A stretch of DNA of 64,000 nucleotides, from contig DATBZA010000171.1 of NCBI GenBank assembly GCA_036513415.1, positions 8,151 through 72,150 on the forward strand. The letters are read 5' to 3'. Both the position numbers and the translations under genes were made by a program. The notes beneath the pieces are model-generated. The model saw nothing but the letters and a program-made list of their open reading frames with translations, had not been told where the DNA came from and made no database searches. Position 1 is the stretch's first letter. Every line of letters begins with the position of its first letter. This DNA is from 40CM-4-68-19 sp036513415. Its GTDB lineage: Bacteria > Myxococcota > Myxococcia > Myxococcales > 40CM-4-68-19. Shown here piece after piece: positions 34,462 to 43,352 of this stretch.

Positions 34462-35240
34462 TAAGCCTCCGAGGTCGACACTGCCGCGCGGGTCCCGGCG
34501 AACGAGGGAGGCCGCACGTCGAGCCACCGCGGCCCGTGCACGAGCTCTCCGCCGGCGGCGGCGAAGATCCGGCAGGCCTGCAGCCCGGTGCTGCATCCAC
34601 CATTGAAGACCCGCAGCGTCCCGGCCTCGATCTCCGCAGGCCGGTGGCGGTGACCGTGCAACACCAGGTCGCAGCGGCCCTGCAGCCGCGCAACCATCTC
34701 GTGCCCGGTCGCCAGCTCGGCCGCGTTGGGCCAGCCCAGCTGCGTGATCACGCGCTCCATCAAGTGGTCGTCCGGCAGCGGAAGCAGGTGGTGGTGCAGC
34801 AGGAGCAGGCGCAGCGATCCCGGCGGCGCGCCGTCCAGCGCGGCGCAGATCGCGTCCATGTCGGCTTCGTCCATCTGCCCGTGCGAGTCGAACCAGCGCC
34901 GGTTGTGGGGGCCGGTGGAGTCGAAGCGGACCATGAAGACGCCCCCATGATCTTCCGCCTGCACCCGGGGGGCGCTCATCAGCGCGCTCGCCACGCCATC
35001 GCCGAGGCGGTCGTGGTTGCCGGGAACCACCACCATCCGGCCCTCCTCGAACAGCGGGGCGAACACGGATTGGAACGTCTCCAACTCGGACCGGAGGCCG
35101 CGATGGGTGATGTCGCCGGTCACGATCACGCGCCCCACGCGGACCGCGAGCAGCGCGGAGCAGAGGCGCCGGCAGGCGTGGGCCGCGGCAGGCCCGGCGC
35201 CGAGATGCAGATCGGAGAGGTGGGCGAAAGTCCGCAGCAT
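34461..35240 (-). CDS. Calcineurin-like metallophosphoesterase
   Basis: The ATG at 35240, with GAGAGGA upstream, is followed directly by the first metal motif; longer in-frame starts lie over the glycosyltransferase promoter. The 259-residue protein has HLSDLHLG, GDITHRG, GNHD, LLHHHLL and HGHRH, the complete set of two-metal ligands of this superfamily. Close relatives include CpdA-type cyclic nucleotide phosphodiesterases and LpxH-like enzymes. The substrate is unknown. It is divergent from the GT21 gene, with 157 bases between starts. Confidence 0.9.
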   Translation of the reverse strand: MLRTFAHLSDLHLGAGPAAAHACRRLCSALLAVRVGRVIVTGDITHRGLRSELETFQSVFAPLFEEGRMVVVPGNHDRLGDGVASALMSAPRVQAEDHGGVFMVRFDSTGPHNRRWFDSHGQMDEADMDAICAALDGAPPGSLRLLLLHHHLLPLPDDHLMERVITQLGWPNAAELATGHEMVARLQGRCDLVLHGHRHRPAEIEAGTLRVFNGGCSTGLQACRIFAAAGGELVHGPRWLDVRPPSFAGTRAAVSTSEA

Positions 35241-35397
35241 GCAACATCCTCTCGCGCGCGGATGGCAACCGCGCGACGATCCGGAGTGCAGTTTGCAAAT
35301 TCTCCGTCCGGCGGGTTTGCCAAGAAGTTTCACAGATGTGCGCAGCGCGCCACTCCCCGCCAGGGACAATCCAGGGCGCAGGAAAGGAGGACGGCGC

Positions 35398-36588
35398 ATG
35401 ACCTTGCCCACTGTCGTGTACCTGCTCGTCGTGCTCGCCCCCGTGTCGCTCTTGATCACGCTGCTGGCGCATGCGGCGGTGTTCGTCGCGCTCTCGCCGC
35501 GGCTGCCCGGCGACGGTCCTGCGCCGCCGATCACGGTGCTCAAGCCGGTCAAGGGCGACGAGCCCGGTCTGTACGAGAACCTCGCGTCGCTGGCGCGGCA
35601 GGACTACCCCGCCTACGAAATCCTGATCGGCGCGGAAGACGCGCGCGATCCAGCGCTCGAGACCGCCCGCCAGGTGCAGGACGACTTCCCCCAGGTCCCC
35701 ATCGGGATTTACGTCGGCGCCCGGCCGCTCGGCCTGAACCCGAAGGTCAACCTGCTCTCCGCGCTCTTCGATCGCGCGCGGCACGATGCGGTGCTCATTT
35801 CGGACAGCAACGTGCGGGTCGGCCCGGAGTACCTGCGGGAGATGGCGGCCGAAATGGCGGATCCGGCCGTGGGCCTCGTCACCAACATGGTGGTGGGGGA
35901 CGGAGCGGGCATCGGCGCGCTCCTCGAGACCCTCCACCTCAACTCGTTCGTCGCTGCCGCCACCAGCCTGGCCCGGGTCGCCGTGGGTCGCGCGTGCGTA
36001 ATCGGGAAGTCGATGCTGCTGCGGCGCAGCGATCTCGAGCGGCTCGGCGGGCTCCACGAGGTGCGGAACGTGCTTGCAGAGGACTTCGTCATCGGCCGCA
36101 TGTACGAGCTGGCTGGTTTCCGCGTGGCGCTCTCGCCGTACCTGGTCCGCTGCATGAACGACGGTTGGACGGTGGAGCGATTCCTCAACCGGCACGTGCG
36201 CTGGGCGCAGATGCGCCGCCGGATTGCGCCGGCGGCCTACCTGGGCGAGCTCCTGCTCAACCCGGTGCTCTGGATCGCGCTTGCGACCTTGTCCCTCCTG
36301 GCGACGGGGCCCGGGCGCGATCTGCGCCTGCTCGCCGTCGCTGCCGCCGGCGTAGCGGTCAAGTGCGCGTCCGATTCGTTGCTCTGCCGCCGTCTGCGGG
36401 GGACGCTGCCGCGCGCGGCGGAAGTCGTCATCATGCCGCTCAAGGATCTGGCGATGGCGGCCATCTGGCTGGTCGCGTGGTTCCGGCGGCGGGTGAGCTG
36501 GCGCGGAAACGAGCTGCGCATCGAGCGGGGCAGCCTGCTCAAGGCAGCGGAGCCCGAGGTGATGGAAGCGGCGCAAGAGGTGGCCTGA
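35398..36588 (+). CDS. GT21-family glycosyltransferase (ceramide glucosyltransferase/HpnI type)
   Basis: The ATG at 35398 has a strong site, GGAAAGGAGG. The 396-residue protein has an N-terminal membrane helix (about 5-30), a GT-A catalytic domain with ITVLKPVKGDEPGLYENLAS, SDSNVRVGPEYL (metal/nucleotide Asp), LAEDFVIGRM (catalytic Asp) and RHVRWAQMRR (RxxRW motif), and two or three C-terminal membrane helices. This layout is that of family 21. Known members glucosylate ceramide or, as HpnI, add N-acetylglucosamine to bacteriohopanetetrol. Sphingolipids are known in myxobacteria, so either is possible. Confidence 0.88.
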   Translation: MTLPTVVYLLVVLAPVSLLITLLAHAAVFVALSPRLPGDGPAPPITVLKPVKGDEPGLYENLASLARQDYPAYEILIGAEDARDPALETARQVQDDFPQVPIGIYVGARPLGLNPKVNLLSALFDRARHDAVLISDSNVRVGPEYLREMAAEMADPAVGLVTNMVVGDGAGIGALLETLHLNSFVAAATSLARVAVGRACVIGKSMLLRRSDLERLGGLHEVRNVLAEDFVIGRMYELAGFRVALSPYLVRCMNDGWTVERFLNRHVRWAQMRRRIAPAAYLGELLLNPVLWIALATLSLLATGPGRDLRLLAVAAAGVAVKCASDSLLCRRLRGTLPRAAEVVIMPLKDLAMAAIWLVAWFRRRVSWRGNELRIERGSLLKAAEPEVMEAAQEVA

Positions 36589-36732
36589 CGGCGCGGCGCC
36601 CCGGTCAGGGCGCCCGGATCCGCCTCAGGTCGGATTCGAGTCGCTGTTCGGCTGTCCTGGCGGCACTTTGGCGCACGCTGCCGGAGGACGTCTGGAGCCG
36701 CAACTCCCCGCGCCGCCGTGCGTTATCGGTTT

Positions 36733-36781
36733 TCGTCGCTGAAACGTCACGCGGTTGTCGCATTCTGTCGGTGCCCGTCCG
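36733..36781 (+). promoter_or_regulatory. Candidate tandem Pho boxes upstream of ppk
   Basis: Five GTC-centred 7-mers follow one another: TCGTCGC (36733), ACGTCAC (36744), TTGTCGC (36755), CTGTCGG (36765), CCGTCCG (36775), with steps of 11, 11, 10 and 10 bases. PhoB half-sites are CTGTCAT-like with 11-bp steps. Ppk genes are PhoB targets in several bacteria. The run ends 14 bases before the preferred ppk start. Confidence 0.4.
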
Positions 36782-36795
36782 GCATCCTCCGTCGG

Positions 36796-38949
36796 GTGCA
36801 GACTGCAGTGCGCGAGCCGGAAGGGAAAACGCCTTCCTTTCTCGAGCTGCACGATCCGCGGCTCTACCTCAACCGCGAGCTATCGTCGCTCGCCTTCAAC
36901 GAGCGCGTCCTCGAGGAGGCCTGTGATCCCTCCGTCCCGCCGCTGGAGCGCTTGAAGTTCCTCGGGATTTTCAGCAGCAACCTGGACGAGTTCTTCATGA
37001 TCCGCGTCGCGGGCCTCAAGCAGCAGCTCGCGGGCGGCGTGGAAGAGCGCGCCGCGGACGCGCTCACCCCTGGCGAGGTGCTTCGCGAGATCTCCCAGCG
37101 CGCGCACGCGCTCGTTGCACGCCAGTACGCTGCGCTCTCGGGCGACCTGCTCCGGGCGCTGGAGCGCGGCGGTCTCCGTCTGCTGCGCCCGCACGTGCTC
37201 ACTCCGGGGCTGCGCGAGCGGGCCGCAGCCTACTTCGAGCGCGAGGTGATGCCCGTCCTGACGCCGATGGCCATCGATCCAGGCCATCCCTTTCCACATC
37301 TCGCGAACAAGTCCCTCAATGTGGTGGTGCGCTTCGCCGCGCAGCCCCGGCTGCGGTTCGGCGTTGTCCCCGTTCCCCAGGTGCTCCCGCGGCTGGTGGA
37401 CCTGGCGGAGGGGGGCTTCCTGCTCCTCGAGGAGCTGATCGCGCTCAACGTGACACAGCTGTTCCCCGGGATGACCGTTGCCGCATGTCATGCCTGCCGC
37501 GTGACCCGGAACTGGGACCTCGACATCGACGAGGAGGAAGCCGAAGACCTCCTCGTGACCATCGAGCGGGAAGTGCGCAGGCGGGATCGCGGCAACGCTG
37601 TCCGGCTGGAGATCGCCGCCTCCGCCGATGATGCCGTGATCGACGAGCTCTGCCGGGAGTTGGGCCTGGAGTCGGGGGACGTCTACCGCATCGACGGTCC
37701 CCTCGACGTCCCCGCGCTCCTGCCCGCGGCCAACCGTCTGGAAGCGAAGGAGCTGCATGAGGAAGCCTTCACGCCGGTCCAGCAGGGCGTCCTCGAGGGC
37801 GCGGACTTGTTCGCGGCGCTGCGGGAGAAGGACCTCCTCCTGCACCACCCGTACGATTCATTCGACGCGGTGGTGGCCTTCATCGATGCAGCAGCGGACG
37901 ATCCGGACGTCCTCGCCATCAAGCAGACGCTCTATCGAACGGGGCGCGACAGCCCCATCGTGCGGGCGCTCCAGCGGGCAGCGGAGAACGGCAAGCAGGT
38001 CACCGCTTTGGTGGAGCTGAAGGCCCGCATGGACGAGGAGGCCAACATCGTCTGGGCGCGCGCTCTCGAGCAGTCCGGCGTCCATGTGGTGTACGGGCTG
38101 ATCGGTATCAAGACGCATTGCAAGATCGCCATGGTGGTCCGCCGCGAGAACGGCCGGCTCTGCCGGTACGTGCATCTCGGGACCGGGAACTACAACACGC
38201 AGACCGCGCGCGCTTACGCCGATCTGTCGTTCCTCACCTCGCGCGAGGAGTTCGCGGCGGACGCGGCACGTCTGTTCAATCTGCTCACCAGCTCCTCCCG
38301 CCCCCGCGGCTGGAGCCGGTTCATGGTCAGCCCGCTACACATGCGCAGCGCGCTGCTGGATCTGATCGAGCGGGAAGCGCGCCACGCGGCGCAGGGCCAG
38401 CCGGCGCGCATCGTGGTGAAGGTGAACGCGCTGGTGGATCCGGAGGTGATCCGGGCCCTGTACCGCGCTTCGCAGGCGGGCGTGCAGGTCGATCTGTTGG
38501 TCCGCGGCATCTGCTGCCTGCGAGCGGGCTTGCCGGGAGTCAGCGAGCGAATCCGCGTCATCAGCATCGTCGACCGTTTCCTGGAGCACGCGCGCTGCTT
38601 CTACTTCGAGGCGGGCGGGCGGCAGGAGGTCTGGCTTTCGTCGGCCGACTGGATGCCGCGCAACTTCCAGCGCCGGGTGGAGGTGGCATTTCCGGTCGAG
38701 GACCCTCGCCTCAAGGCGCGGATCATCGAAGAGGTGTTGCAGCTCAGCCTCGCGGACGACGTCAAGGCCCGCCGCCTGCGGCCGGACGGAGTCTGGGAGC
38801 GGGTGCCGGCGCAGTCCGCCCTGCGCAGCCAGGAGTGGCTGCTCGCGGCGGCGCGGAAGACGGCGGCCGCCGAGGAAGGCGAGATGCGCCTGCTCGAACC
38901 GCAGGCGCTGGGGGCGCCACGGGCGGCCCGCAGGCGCCGGCGTCCCTGA
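36796..38949 (+). CDS. ppk: Polyphosphate kinase Ppk1
   Basis: The GTG at 36796 is preferred; one at 36718 would add 26 residues of uncharacteristic sequence over the Pho-like repeats. The 717-residue enzyme (E. coli: 688) has all four Ppk1 domains: LYLNRELSSLAFNERVLEEA at the start, a head domain with HPFPHLANKSLN, and two phospholipase D-like domains. The catalytic His lies in IGIKTHCKIAMV; the second conserved His is in RFLEHARCFYF. The enzyme makes polyphosphate from ATP. The sixA-like gene follows after 63 bases. Confidence 0.95.
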   Translation: MQTAVREPEGKTPSFLELHDPRLYLNRELSSLAFNERVLEEACDPSVPPLERLKFLGIFSSNLDEFFMIRVAGLKQQLAGGVEERAADALTPGEVLREISQRAHALVARQYAALSGDLLRALERGGLRLLRPHVLTPGLRERAAAYFEREVMPVLTPMAIDPGHPFPHLANKSLNVVVRFAAQPRLRFGVVPVPQVLPRLVDLAEGGFLLLEELIALNVTQLFPGMTVAACHACRVTRNWDLDIDEEEAEDLLVTIEREVRRRDRGNAVRLEIAASADDAVIDELCRELGLESGDVYRIDGPLDVPALLPAANRLEAKELHEEAFTPVQQGVLEGADLFAALREKDLLLHHPYDSFDAVVAFIDAAADDPDVLAIKQTLYRTGRDSPIVRALQRAAENGKQVTALVELKARMDEEANIVWARALEQSGVHVVYGLIGIKTHCKIAMVVRRENGRLCRYVHLGTGNYNTQTARAYADLSFLTSREEFAADAARLFNLLTSSSRPRGWSRFMVSPLHMRSALLDLIEREARHAAQGQPARIVVKVNALVDPEVIRALYRASQAGVQVDLLVRGICCLRAGLPGVSERIRVISIVDRFLEHARCFYFEAGGRQEVWLSSADWMPRNFQRRVEVAFPVEDPRLKARIIEEVLQLSLADDVKARRLRPDGVWERVPAQSALRSQEWLLAAARKTAAAEEGEMRLLEPQALGAPRAARRRRRP

Positions 38950-39012
38950 CACGGGCAAGTTTCCGGAATGTTGCGGCGGTGGCGCGGCCGGCGTGCAAAC
39001 CTTGCCGTCATC

Positions 39013-39489
39013 ATGCGCGTGTACTTGATCCACCACGCCCATGCAGTCGATGCTCCTCCTGGGGCGAGCTTCCTCGACGACCTGCGCGCGCTCACCCCGG
39101 CCGGACGCAGGCGCTTCGCCCGCACCGCCCGGGCGTTCGCGGAGCGGGGAGAAGGTATCGAGTTGTTGCGCTCCAGTCCCGCCCTGCGAGCCGTGGAGAC
39201 GGCGGAGCTGCTCGCGATGGAATTGAAGAACGCCCATGTCGCCGTGCTGGAGGAGCTGAGGCCGGGCGCCGCGGCGGTCCCGGTGCGCGACTGGCTGCTG
39301 CAGCAACGGACCGGGGCGATCGCGCTGGTTGGCCACGGGCGCCAGCTCCGCGACCTGGCCCGCTTGCTGGTCGGGCCGGAGCCACCGTTCGAGTTGAAGA
39401 AGGGATCGATCGTCCGGATCGATCTGAAAGGAAAGAAGGCAAGTCCTCGCTGGTCGTTGCGCGATCCGGAGGACGCTATCGGCGCGTGA
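39013..39489 (+). CDS. sixA: SixA-like histidine phosphatase with altered RHG motif
   Basis: A 158-residue protein; E. coli SixA has 161. The ATG at 39013 begins the domain directly; an extension to 38968 is unsupported. SixA proteins start with RHG followed by an acidic residue and Ala. Here the sequence is YLIHHAHAVD: the catalytic His (His8) is kept but Arg becomes His and Gly becomes Ala. Later motifs are normal: SSPALRAVETAELLA and the second His in LVGHGRQLRDLA. SixA removes phosphate from His-phosphotransfer domains. Whether this one is active is uncertain. Linkage to ppk is common for sixA genes. Confidence 0.82.
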   Translation: MRVYLIHHAHAVDAPPGASFLDDLRALTPAGRRRFARTARAFAERGEGIELLRSSPALRAVETAELLAMELKNAHVAVLEELRPGAAAVPVRDWLLQQRTGAIALVGHGRQLRDLARLLVGPEPPFELKKGSIVRIDLKGKKASPRWSLRDPEDAIGA

Positions 39490-39564
39490 GGCCGTGCCGT
39501 GCCGGACTGGTGGACACTGCCGGCGCTTGCACGGCGGCCCGATGCTGCGCAACATGCGCACCGC

Positions 39565-41088
39565 ATGAAAGCGCCGATACTCGAGATCGCCAGCGCGGCG
39601 GCGCTGGAGCGGCGCCTCTCGCGCACTCTGCGCGACCTGGCGGCCATCGGCGACAAGCGCGCGGGCAGCGCCGCTGGAGCCGCCAGCGCCACCTACATCC
39701 AGGAGCGGATGAACGCGGCCGGGGTCCGGAGCGTGCACTTGGAGACGTTCCGCTTCGCCTCGTTCGTCCAGGGGGGCTCCGCGTTCCGCGCGGGAGGGCG
39801 CGACCTGGCGCACGAGGTGCTGGCCTACTCGGGATGCGGCCCCGCCGCAGGGCCGCTGGTCCACGTCGGCACTGGCGAGCCTGCGGACTACGACGGCCGC
39901 GACCTTTCCGGCCGCATCGCGCTGGTCGAACGCAACGTCACCTTCCATCGCAGCGCCCAGTATCGGGAGGCCGTCGCGCGCGGCGCGGTGGGCCTGGTGT
40001 ACATCAGCCACGCACCGGACAACCTGATCCAGATCGGCACCGTGGCGGATCCGGAAGACGGGCTCGGACCGATTCCCGCGCTCAGCGTGGGGGAGCGCGA
40101 CGGCAAGGACTTGATCGCTGCCGCGCGAGCCGGCGGCGTCACCGTGGAGATCCGGATCGACGCGGCGCTCGAGCCCGCGACCGGTCGAAACGTCGTCGGA
40201 CGGCTCGCAGGTGAGGGCCCGCCGCTCTTGATCGGGGCGCATCACGACACCTGGCACGTGGGCTCGACGGACAACGGCAGCGGCATCGCCGTGCTCCTGG
40301 AGCTCGCCGAGAGGCTCGCGCACGAGCCTCGCCGGCGCGGCGTCGCGCTCGTCGCCTACGACGCCGAGGAGCTGGGTCTATTCGGCGGATACGACTTCCT
40401 CCGCAAGCACGTGGTCGAGGCCGGGGAGCGTTTCGCCGCGTTCGTCAATCTGGAAATTCCCGGAGCGGGCCCCGACGACGTGCGCGCCGTGGCGTACACG
40501 CCGGGGCTCGAGGCGCCGCTGCGGTCGACGGCCATCGACGAGCTGTACCCAGTCTGCGTGGGGATGGAAATGGTGCCGGCGCTCTTCGGCGGAGTGGTGC
40601 CGACCGACATCCAGGGCGCGTACCGCTGGGGGATGCCCGGGGCTTCGACGGCGTGCGACAGCCCTTGGTACCACACCCGGGCGGACACGCCGGACAAGGT
40701 CGACCTGGCGTTTCTCGCTCGCGCCGCGCTTCGCTGGCGCCGCATGATCGCCACCCTGGATTCGGCCGCCGACGAGGCGCTCCTCGCGCCCGATCCGCAC
40801 CTGTGGACCCTGGAGATCGGGACGAATCACCTGAGCGCGGGCCTGCTTCTCGAGATACGGGCAAGGCGTGCGGGGGGCGCGCCGGCAGCGGGCGCGCAAA
40901 TCCTGGTCTGGCTGGACGTGGACGACTTCACGCGTGCGTTCCGCGCCGAGGTGCGGGCCGACGCTTCCGGAGTGGCCCGCGTGACCATCCCGCGCGATAC
41001 CTTGCGGCGCGGAAGTGGTGGCAGGTACGTCCATGTCACCGCGGGCGAGAGCTGGCCTCTGGTCGAGCGCATTTTGCCACTGCATTGA
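39565..41088 (+). CDS. M28-family zinc aminopeptidase with PA domain
   Basis: The ATG at 39565 gives 507 residues; a GTG at 39499 is possible. There is no clear signal peptide. A PA insert (about 95-180) interrupts the peptidase fold. Zinc ligands are visible in GAHHDTWHVGSTDNGSG (His, Asp), YDAEELGLF (Glu-Glu), NLEIPG and SPWYHTRADT (His). The C-terminal 90 residues form an extra beta-rich domain (LLEIRARRAGG onward) found in some bacterial relatives. The enzyme should release N-terminal amino acids or act on small amide substrates. Confidence 0.88.
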   Translation: MKAPILEIASAAALERRLSRTLRDLAAIGDKRAGSAAGAASATYIQERMNAAGVRSVHLETFRFASFVQGGSAFRAGGRDLAHEVLAYSGCGPAAGPLVHVGTGEPADYDGRDLSGRIALVERNVTFHRSAQYREAVARGAVGLVYISHAPDNLIQIGTVADPEDGLGPIPALSVGERDGKDLIAAARAGGVTVEIRIDAALEPATGRNVVGRLAGEGPPLLIGAHHDTWHVGSTDNGSGIAVLLELAERLAHEPRRRGVALVAYDAEELGLFGGYDFLRKHVVEAGERFAAFVNLEIPGAGPDDVRAVAYTPGLEAPLRSTAIDELYPVCVGMEMVPALFGGVVPTDIQGAYRWGMPGASTACDSPWYHTRADTPDKVDLAFLARAALRWRRMIATLDSAADEALLAPDPHLWTLEIGTNHLSAGLLLEIRARRAGGAPAAGAQILVWLDVDDFTRAFRAEVRADASGVARVTIPRDTLRRGSGGRYVHVTAGESWPLVERILPLH

Positions 41089-41166
41089 TCCGAATCTTTT
41101 GCGCGCGCTCCACGGGATTGCCATTTGGCTCCGGTACTGCTGTTCGCATCTCTCACGGAGGTGCGC

Positions 41167-41691
41167 ATGGGACGCTGGGAAATCCGTACGCTCCGCTCGG
41201 AAGACTTCGCGCCGCTCATGCGGCTCGAGGAGGAGGTGTTTGGCGCCAGCGGCGAGAAGACGCTGGGCCCGTACTACGTGCGCCTGTGCTGTGAGTTCTT
41301 CGTCGATACCTGCTTCATCGCCTTCGCGGACGGCGAGCCCGCCGGCTACGTCCTCTGCTTCGTCCGGGGACGTGAAGCCTACTGCTCGACCCTGGCGGTG
41401 GTTCCTCGGTTCCAGGGCACGCGCCTCGCCTTGAGGCTCGTGCGCACGCTGATCGGCGCCATCGCCAACCGCGTCGACTCCTGCTGGTTCACGGTCAAGG
41501 AGGAGAACAGCGCGGCGCGGGCCATCCACGCCGTCCTCGGCGCGCGGGAGGTCGAGGTGCGCAAGGACTTCTACGAGGCCGGCGACGATCGCATCGTCTC
41601 GCGCATCGACCGGCACGCGTTCGAGGCGCTGCGCGCACGGATGGAGCGGCTGGGCCTGCTCCCAGACGAGAAGGTCGCGGACGTCGCGTGA
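41167..41691 (+). CDS. GNAT-family N-acetyltransferase
   Basis: The ATG at 41167 is preceded by GGAGG; 174 residues. It shows the GNAT order: IRTLRSEDFAPLMRLEEEVFG, GYVLCFVRGREAYCSTLAVVPRFQGTRLA-type acetyl-CoA loop (VPRFQGTRLALRLVRTLI, with R/QxxGxA relaxed to FQGTRLA), and VKEENSAARAIHAVLGAR. It is probably cytoplasmic. The acceptor amine is unknown. It overlaps the plsC-like gene (GTGA), and the pair could both act on acyl groups, for example in N-acyl amino acid lipid synthesis. Confidence 0.85.
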   Translation: MGRWEIRTLRSEDFAPLMRLEEEVFGASGEKTLGPYYVRLCCEFFVDTCFIAFADGEPAGYVLCFVRGREAYCSTLAVVPRFQGTRLALRLVRTLIGAIANRVDSCWFTVKEENSAARAIHAVLGAREVEVRKDFYEAGDDRIVSRIDRHAFEALRARMERLGLLPDEKVADVA

Positions 41692-42440
41692 AGCTTCTGC
41701 TCCGGCTGACGCGGATCCTGGCGACCGCCTCGGCCGCGTTGGAGATGACGGGGCGGCTCGCGTTCCTTCGCGCCCTGGAGGACGCCCCGGACGCGCGGTC
41801 CAGGGCCACGGTCCTGCACCAGACCTCCAACGCGCTGCTGCGGATCCACGGGATCGAGGTCGAGGAGAGGGGAACGAGGCCTGCCGGACCGGCCCTGATC
41901 GTCTCGAACCATGTGAGCTATCTGGACCCGCTGGTGCTGATGGCGGCGCACCCCTCGCTTCCGGTGGCGAAGGAGGAGGTGCGTTCCTGGCCCTTGATCG
42001 GGCCCCTCTGCGCGAAGGCCGGCGTGCAGTTCGTGGCGCGCTCACGGACGTCCAGCGGCGCCGCGATCCTCCGCGCGATGGCGAGAATCCTTCAAGAAGG
42101 CGCCTCGATCCTCAATTTTCCCGAGGGCACGACGACTACGGGCCGCAATGTGCTTCCGCTCAAGCCCGGCTGCTTCGGCGTCGCCCGGATCGCCGGGACG
42201 CCCGTGGTGCCGGTGGCGATCGCCTGGGAGGGGGAATCGCTGAGCTGGACCGGCGACGCCTCGTTCGTGCCGCATTACCTCCAGATGGCCGCGCGCGACC
42301 GGACTCGCGTGCGGATCCAATGGGGAGATCCGCTCGAGGGATCGCGCACGTCGACGGATCGCGAGCTCGCGTCGCTCGCGCACGAGTTCCTCGCGCGCGC
42401 CGTTCTGGAGGCCAGGGATGCCGCAGCAAAGCGCGCTTGA
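41688..42440 (+). CDS. plsC: 1-acylglycerol-3-phosphate acyltransferase-like protein (PlsC family)
   Basis: The 250-residue protein starts at GTG overlapping the GNAT stop. The PlsC blocks are present: NHVSYLDPLVLM (HX4D), GVQFVARSR, FPEGTTT (block III) and VPVAIAWEG. PlsC transfers an acyl chain to lysophosphatidate at the inner membrane; related enzymes acylate ornithine lipids or hydroxy-acyl amino acids. The N-terminal hydrophobicity is modest. Overlaps with both neighbours (GNAT before, agmatinase-like after) suggest one operon. Confidence 0.88.
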   Translation: MKLLLRLTRILATASAALEMTGRLAFLRALEDAPDARSRATVLHQTSNALLRIHGIEVEERGTRPAGPALIVSNHVSYLDPLVLMAAHPSLPVAKEEVRSWPLIGPLCAKAGVQFVARSRTSSGAAILRAMARILQEGASILNFPEGTTTTGRNVLPLKPGCFGVARIAGTPVVPVAIAWEGESLSWTGDASFVPHYLQMAARDRTRVRIQWGDPLEGSRTSTDRELASLAHEFLARAVLEARDAAAKRA

Positions 42441-43344
42441 GTACATCCGCAGCGGGCAGACGCCGTTCTTTCGCCTCCCCTGCGCCGATCCGCACGCCTT
42501 GAAGGACGTCGATGCGGCGCTCATCGGCGTGACCTTCGACGTGGGCACCACGTACCAGCCCGGCGCACGCCTCGCGCCCTATCACCTGCGCCGGGTGAGC
42601 GCGCTGGTACAGCCGGTGCACCCCACGCACGGCGTGGACGTCTTCGAGCGGGTGCGGGCAGTGGATGCCGGAAACGTCGCCTTTCCGCCGTTCGAGCCGG
42701 GCGCCATGCGCGAGGCCGTGCAGCGCGACGTCGCCGCCCTCGCAACCGCGGGCGCCGTGCCGTTCGTGGTGGGTGGCGATCACTCGATTGCGCTGCCCGT
42801 GCTCCGCGCGCTGGCGGCGCAGCACGGTCCTCTCGCGGTCCTGCACGTCGATGCACACCTGGACACCAGCGGGCCCGAGGCCTGGAGCACCGCCCACCAT
42901 CACGGAACGCCGTTCCGCCATGCGCTCGCCGAGGGGCTGATCGCACCGGGGCGGCTCGTGCAGGTCGGCCTCCGCGCGACCTGGGGAAAGCTGAGCGATC
43001 CCGAAGTCGCCCGCGCTCACGACGCGCGGCAGGTCGCGATGGACGAGATCGAGCAGCGCGGCATCGCGGCGGTCGCGCGCGAGGTGCGCGAGCGGCTCGG
43101 AGGGGGACCCGTCTACGTTTCATTCGACGTGGACGCGATCGATCCCGCGTTCGCACCGGGGACGGGCACGCCGGTGCCGGGCGGGATGACTTCGCGCGAG
43201 GCGTTCCATCTCCTGCGGTCGCTGAAAGGCGTGAAGCTCGCCGGCATGGACCTCGTCGAAGTGTGTCCCGCGCTCGACCACGCCGATATCACTTCCCATC
43301 TCGGCGCCCATCTGCTGTTCGAGGGCCTGGCGCTGCTGTCGTAA
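42418..43344 (+). CDS. Agmatinase/arginase-family ureohydrolase
   Basis: The 308-residue enzyme has all manganese-binding motifs: VGGDHSIALP, LHVDAHLDTSG and SFDVDAIDPAFAPGTGTPVPGG. The FDVGTTYQPGAR region near the start is of the agmatinase type. Such enzymes remove urea or a similar group from guanidino compounds, often agmatine to putrescine. Substrate residues cannot be read with certainty, so guanidinobutyrase or proclavaminate-type activity is possible. It overlaps plsC by 23 bases. Confidence 0.9.
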   Translation: MPQQSALEYIRSGQTPFFRLPCADPHALKDVDAALIGVTFDVGTTYQPGARLAPYHLRRVSALVQPVHPTHGVDVFERVRAVDAGNVAFPPFEPGAMREAVQRDVAALATAGAVPFVVGGDHSIALPVLRALAAQHGPLAVLHVDAHLDTSGPEAWSTAHHHGTPFRHALAEGLIAPGRLVQVGLRATWGKLSDPEVARAHDARQVAMDEIEQRGIAAVAREVRERLGGGPVYVSFDVDAIDPAFAPGTGTPVPGGMTSREAFHLLRSLKGVKLAGMDLVEVCPALDHADITSHLGAHLLFEGLALLS

Positions 43345-43352
43345 CGGCGAGG

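Noticed and set aside
34536..36926. Plus-strand frame of 796 codons
   Set aside because: It crosses the phosphoesterase (opposite strand) and the glycosyltransferase (other frame); both of those have full motifs.
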